A stretch of DNA of 64,000 nucleotides, from contig NC_072801.1 in assembly GCF_028583425.1 (NCBI RefSeq), positions 20,790,001-20,854,000 on the forward strand, written 5' to 3'. Shown piece after piece: positions 60,001 through 64,000 of this stretch. Position 1 is the stretch's first letter. Every line of letters starts with the position of its first letter. The position numbers and the translations under genes were made by a program. A model generated the notes under the pieces. It was not told where the DNA came from. It searched no databases and was given only the letters and a program-made list of their open reading frames with translations. This DNA comes from Eublepharis macularius (Eukaryota; Chordata; Lepidosauria; Squamata; Eublepharidae).

Positions 60001-63000
60001 CCCTTATGTAAGGATTCAGAACACTAATAGCTATTACTGCTGTGTCTCTGAAGCACCTTAGAGCTCCATATCACAATGACCAACAGAATGTCACAGGTGC
60101 TGTCCAGTAGACACTGTCCAGTGCAGGCCCATGAGATGCTCATCTAGGTTGTTTGGTAACTTTTCAATGTTAATGTAATGTAATGATATGTAATGATATG
60201 TAATGTTATGTAACGATAACCAGATTGCTGAATTAGCAACAGAACATGCTCGTTGTCTGCATACTTATTTTCCATGTCAATAATCTAATCTACTGTTTTC
60301 TTTTTTTGCCTCTGTTTTCTTCTACAGCACTAATATCTGGACCACAGACATGCTTAACAAAATCATGGCATATTTCCATGCTCAGAATATTGTAATTTCT
60401 TACAGCAGCTTACAGGTGTGTCTAAATACAATAATAGTTAGCATTTGTATAGCACTTTTCAGGGGTTCATATCCCTTCACATGCAGTATATTGTAAACAT
60501 TAAAACAACTCTGAAAGGCCAGTCAGGACTTTTATCCCCATATTGCGGAGTGGGGGTGGTGGTGGTGGAGGAGGAGCTAAGAGATATCATTTTGCCCAAT
60601 GCCTCCACAGCAAGTTTGTGGAAGTGTCAAGATCGGAACCCAGGACGTCCTTGTTTGTAGCCCAGGCTCTTTTCTATAACACCTCGACAGCAGCATGTTA
60701 GAAAATGAAAAGAGACAGATACAAAGTATTCATTTTATTCATTTATTTACAAGTTTTATATCCCACTTTTCAGTCCACTGGAGGCCACCAAAGAGGCTTA
60801 AAAATTAAACATTGGTAAACTAGCTGGCAGGTGTTGTTTGGAGTCGCTGCAATTAAGACATGTTGCTGTATCTTACAGAGTTCTTCCACTAGCAGATGTG
60901 CCTTCCTCTGATGGAAGGAGCTTTCCTTCGATGCAAAACAATCAGAAGAAGTTTCTTGAACTAGCAAAATGACTTGGCTCATGAAGGATAGGATGAACCA
61001 AGCATTCTTTTGTGTGTGTGTGTCTGTGTGTGTCCTGTGAGAGAGAGATCTATAAATGAACCAAGCATTTGGGGGGAGGGAGGTGATCTATGAATGAATA
61101 AACCAAGCATTCTTGCGGTACTGTTCGTTTCGGCTGAGTATGCACAAAAAAACTGGGGGATTGGGTTTCTCTGCCTTTTAAAGAAATATGAATTTAGGAT
61201 TGGTGTGCTGGAAGCAGTGAACTACATCCCAGTATTGAGCATTTGGAATATAGGTAGGTAGGTGTTACCAATTTAAACATACATGAATGTATAAGCTAAT
61301 TTTATATGTCCCCCTCTCCTCAACATCTCCCACTTGTCTGTTCAGGTGTCTATAAAGAATTATTTGGAGAATCTCTTATACCACCCCAAAATGCTGCTGT
61401 CTGAGTTCCGTCAGATGGATCGTCGCCATTTTCAAACTGCAATGAAATATCTCTTCGAAAGTAAGCAGGTCCATTTGGTGAGTCTAGCACATGGCAAGTT
61501 GAAACAACAGTTGCTTTGGATAATAGTACTCGCACAGATTCTCTTGTATTTAACCTACTCTTTGGGATCCACTAATGAAAAAAACTGTCAAAATGTTACA
61601 TTAGAGGCAAAGCAATTGATATGATCATATAGTGTAAGCCGTGCACATAATCTCCCCGCAAGCTGATCTTTCTCTTTTGTCACAATATTTTATCTTGCCA
61701 TTCCTCCAAGGAGCTCAGACTTCTGTACATGATTCTTTCTTCCCTTGTATCCTTGCAACAGCAACCCTAAGAGGTAGATTAGATTGAGACTGTGCAACTA
61801 GTTCAAGATCATCTAGTGAGCCACATCAATAAGGTTGCTAGTCTGAGCCTGGTAACCAGCAGGAGGGTGAGGGGCAGCAGGAGAAAAATAAATAAAAATA
61901 AGATTGTGTCCTGGGAATGACAATGGGTAGCTCTGAGAATTGCAGGACTCTGGTAAAACGCAGAGAAAATTACCTAGTGATTGTCCACCATAAGGGGGCA
62001 AATGGTAAGCCTACACATCAACATGAGAATTGGAATCCCAGTCCTAAGGTTCAATCCGATGAAATGAAGATCCTACATCTTTTTCAGCCATAAAATGCAA
62101 ACCTCCTTTCTTTGGAAACTAAAACTGAGCAGCATCTACTCTTCCCCAAGGCAGAGAACAAATCCCAGTTTTCTTCTGCCCTCCTTCAGCGCAGGAGTTG
62201 CTTTAGAAGGGCCCAGGAAGCATCACCTTCATTCTTGCAGAGAGTTGCCATTCAGAAACTGCTTCGGTCATAGGAGGGCACTTGGCTTGGAATTGCCTGA
62301 TGTATTCTGGAAGTCATTTTGCGATTGGCCCTGTCCCCAGGATAGCCATTTTGAGGTGGTGCCCAATACTGTGTCTCTTTTTGTGTCTCTCAGATTATCT
62401 GCAGGCTCAACAGGGTTGGGGACCTTGACTGTCATCGCTGTACCACACTGGCAGTCCTCCCACCCACTGTTTCACATTGTAGCCTCATTGGATCTCTTGT
62501 ATCAATGGGGAGAAAATAGTCTTTAGAAGGGAATCCTGTCTGTACACTGATTGCAAATGTCTGCCCTGAGCTATGTGAACTTCAAAACAAACGGTACCGA
62601 TCTTTCATAAGTAATTTTTAACAGTTCACTGAAAAGTACTCTGTATCTACAGGAATTGGGAAATATCATCCTTGATCTAGCTGGGATAAGAGAGAAGATT
62701 TTCCAAAGTCCTGGAGGAAACAGGACCTTGTTCCTCATTACTCTAGAGAGGTGCTTTCAGGCTTTGAATTCCGGGGAATGTGTGGATATATTAAGCCAAG
62801 TCTTGCGAGTGTCTTCCATGACTTATCTCCAGCTTCATACCATAGCAAGCCTCCCGCAGGATCTTCAGGAAGATGCATTTCGGAATCTGTAAGCCCACCA
62901 CTTTTGTTGCGAATAAGTCGTTACTCTAGAATTTGTTAACAAAATGGGGCCTGAGCAGCCTTATTGGCTCTCCTATCACTTTTCTCTTGTTTGCTTTCAA

Positions 63001-63193
63001 AAGTCCCAAAGAATTTCAGCTAAACTAGCACTAACGAAAGAAAGGAATGAGTGTAATCCATCCATCAATTGCTCCTTTTGTCTTTTTAGGTCAATGGTAT
63101 TCAAAGACCTCTACGACAGAATAACAGCAAACGCACAACGAGCTCTTTATGAATGGATGACACAGATCCTGCAAAAATCCTATAACGCCAGTG
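56997..63193 (+). CDS. OTOA: OTOA (otoancorin), 5' part of the gene; continues beyond the window
   Basis: Eight coding exons (56997-57078, 58465-58493, 58583-58613, 58700-58727, 60328-60415, 61346-61468, 62653-62888, 63090-63193) join in phase to 240 residues. Otoancorin is a GPI-anchored protein at the contact between inner-ear sensory epithelia and the overlying acellular gels (tectorial membrane, otolithic gel); loss causes recessive deafness DFNB22 in humans. The frame has a signal peptide, then blocks parallel to human OTOA: 'LITLERCFQALNSGECVDIL' (human LITLERCFQMLNSLECVEIL) and 'VFKDLYD' before 'QRALYEWMTQILQ' (human QRALYSWMTGILQ). The stereocilin/mesothelin-type superhelical part continues off the right edge. 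No METTL9 or other neighbour overlaps it. Confidence 0.93.
57222..57437. mobile_element. TAGGGTTGCC-ended short transposon (216 bp)
   Basis: Starts TAGGGTTGCCAACTCC and ends 'aggctgacaacccta'. No convincing target duplication remains. It lies in OTOA intron 1. Confidence 0.8.
57440..57655 (+). repeat. CR1-type LINE 3' end
   Basis: 'tccatgtccagaggaagtat' followed by 'gaataccagttgctgggggg' and 'ctggattcaatggccctttg', a common squamate LINE tail. It begins at the end of the preceding transposon. Confidence 0.7.
57755..57975 (+). repeat. Squamate tRNA-derived SINE ('gataaaatgg' type)
   Basis: 'gagccagcatagtgaagtgt', 'tgggctaggatctgggacg', 'cagggttgttgtgaggataa' and 'actgctttgggggtctccat' are visible in order, so this copy is nearly complete. 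Confidence 0.82.
58465..58493 (+). CDS. OTOA: OTOA coding exon 2
   Basis: A 29-bp micro-exon between CTCTAG and GTGAGT. It completes Asp28 and encodes 'LPPQLQKTM' (human DLHPLLQNM). The small size is unusual, but the splice sites and phase fit. Confidence 0.85.
58583..58613 (+). CDS. OTOA: OTOA coding exon 3
   Basis: A 31-bp micro-exon between TTTTTAG and GTAAAT, encoding 'EDVITGKYLN' plus one base (human AEEIIDGSYLN). Confidence 0.85.
58700..58727 (+). CDS. OTOA: OTOA coding exon 4
   Basis: A 28-bp micro-exon between TGTTTAG and GTAAAT, encoding 'ALLDILHFQ' and two bases of the next codon (human ALLDLIQFQS). Exons 2-4 lie within 263 bases. Confidence 0.87.
58728..60327. other. OTOA intron 4
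   Basis: No exon or clear element recognised. A small AATGT/ATATG-type tandem (about 60168-60215) is present near the right end. Confidence 0.5.
60328..60415 (+). CDS. OTOA: OTOA coding exon 5
   Basis: Between CTACAG and GTGTGT; it completes Ser57 and encodes residues 58-86. 'NIWTTDMLNKIMAYFHAQNI' aligns with HVWTDDLSHRVLAYLNSRNV of human OTOA. Confidence 0.92.
61346..61468 (+). CDS. OTOA: OTOA coding exon 6
   Basis: 41 codons in phase 0 between TTCAG and GTCCAT (residues 87-127). 'RRHFQTAMKYLFESKQ' aligns with AQQFRTAMKCLLEDKK. The donor is weak; a stronger GTAAGC lies eight bases earlier but breaks the phase to the next exon. Confidence 0.87.
62653..62888 (+). CDS. OTOA: OTOA coding exon 7
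   Basis: Between CTACAG and GTAAGC; residues 128-205 and two bases. 'GGNRTLFLITLERCFQALNS' matches GVNRSLFLITLERCFQMLNS of human. The junction with exon 6 is about three residues shorter than human. Confidence 0.94.
63090..63193 (+). CDS. OTOA: OTOA coding exon 8
   Basis: Between TTTTTAG and GTAGGT; it completes Leu206 and encodes 207-240. 'SMVFKDLYDRITANAQRALY' aligns with SAVFKDLYDKTSAHSQRALY. It ends phase 1; the next exon lies outside the window. Confidence 0.94.
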
Positions 63194-63633
63194 GTAGGTT
63201 CTACAGAAATAAACAATGGGCTGCTTTCAAGGGGGGCACACTCACACTCCGGTCAGGGTCTTCCTGGGAATTAGGATTGTTCCAGATATCAGCTAGCACA
63301 AGGGGTGGATTGACATGCAAGGGAATTACAGATAACCAGGTGAACTTCAGATTTGGTATTCAGTGGTTGGATTCTCTAGGGAGAGATCAAGGCGGAATGA
63401 GCTATTTTGACCTGTCAGAGCCTTGCTGGTAGCATAGATGGAGTGTGGCCGTAACAGTTTTGCACTGGGAGTGGAAAAACCAAAGTCCAAATTCCTAAAT
63501 ATGCCATTAAGTTGATTAGGTGAATGGCCTTGTCATTCTCTCCACCTAACCTCTCTCACAGGGGTTCTCAGCAGTTGGAATGAAATTGAGGTTATCCCCC
63601 CACCCCATAAAACTATCAAAATCAGGTGTGTGT

Positions 63634-64000
63634 GTTATGTGCCATCAAGTTGCCACTGACCTATGATGTCCCTATGAATGAAAGACCTCCAAAATGTCCT
63701 ATCATTAACAGACTTGCTCAGATCCTGCAAACTGGAGGATGTGGCTTCTTTGATTGAGTCAAGTCATCTCATTTTAGGTTTTCCTCTTTTCCCATTGCCT
63801 TCCGCTTTTCTTAGCATTATTGACTTTTCCAGAGAATCTTGTCTTCTCATGATGTGACCAAAGTACAATAGCCTCAGTTTTGTTGTTTTAGCTTCTAGGG
63901 AGAATTCAGGCTTGATTTGATCTAGAACACACTTATTTGTCTTTTTTGGCCATTCATGGTACCAGCAAAACTCTCCTCCAGTACCACTTTTCAAATGAAT
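63634..64000 (-). mobile_element. BovB (RTE-clade) LINE 3' end, running off the edge
   Basis: The minus strand reads 'LRLLYFGHIMRRQDSLEKSI' followed by Met-Leu and 'EGNGKRGKPKMR', the C-terminal signature of BovB (YFGHLMRR-DSLEK in ruminants), ending in a 3' tail with 'gtgccatcaagttgcc' on the plus strand, the BovB 3' end. It lies in an OTOA intron. Confidence 0.85.

Noticed and set aside
61461-61466. GTAAGC as the donor of OTOA exon 6
   Set aside because: Stronger site by consensus, but its phase does not match exon 7; the weaker GTCCAT keeps the frame.
62095-62526. 143-codon plus-strand frame in an OTOA intron
   Set aside because: No splice sites in phase with flanking OTOA exons and no resemblance to otoancorin.

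Overview
The window is nuclear DNA of a vertebrate, most likely a squamate reptile (lizard; gekkotan is my best guess, not proven). The reasons are spliced genes with lizard-like protein divergence from mammals, two CpG-island promoters, and a characteristic mix of repeats: tRNA-Glu-like and tRNA-Ala-like SINEs, 5S-rRNA-derived SINEs with a BovB-like tail, a BovB (RTE) LINE end, CR1-type LINE ends, Penelope-like element (PLE) pieces with hammerhead-like motifs, and many short hAT-type transposons with clean 8-bp target duplications.

Five protein genes are supported, in the order CDR2(-) / MFSD13B-like(+) / METTL9(+) with IGSF6(-) nested in its last intron / OTOA(+). CDR2 contributes only its first coding exon (1154-1232). 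Its CpG island (about 900-1830), which carries three CCAAT boxes, probably also serves the MFSD13B-like transporter, whose six coding exons (4671-16391) give a complete 469-residue reading frame. METTL9, a histidine N1-methyltransferase, is complete: five coding exons from 19985 to 47373 encode 321 residues. IGSF6, a myeloid immunoglobulin-family receptor, lies on the opposite strand inside METTL9 intron 4. Its signal-peptide, Ig-domain and transmembrane exons are clear; its cytoplasmic-tail exons were not found. OTOA (otoancorin) begins at 56997 and its first eight coding exons are present; the gene runs off the right edge. Apart from CDR2 and the MFSD13B-like gene, this order matches the mammalian METTL9-IGSF6-OTOA block (human 16p12).

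The genes have unrelated jobs (paraneoplastic antigen, orphan transporter, protein methylation, immune receptor, inner-ear matrix protein), so the window is a conserved syntenic block and not a functional cluster. The rest is intron and intergenic DNA filled with repeats. The most unusual content is in the mobile-element layer: a PLE fragment flanked by inverted repeats with hammerhead-like cores, several head-to-head pairs of similar terminal repeats, a near-perfect 351-bp palindromic element, a 1.25-kb foldback element, and a series of nested insertions whose target duplications are still exact. I found no undescribed gene system that I could defend; the hammerhead-bearing repeats are the nearest thing to one.
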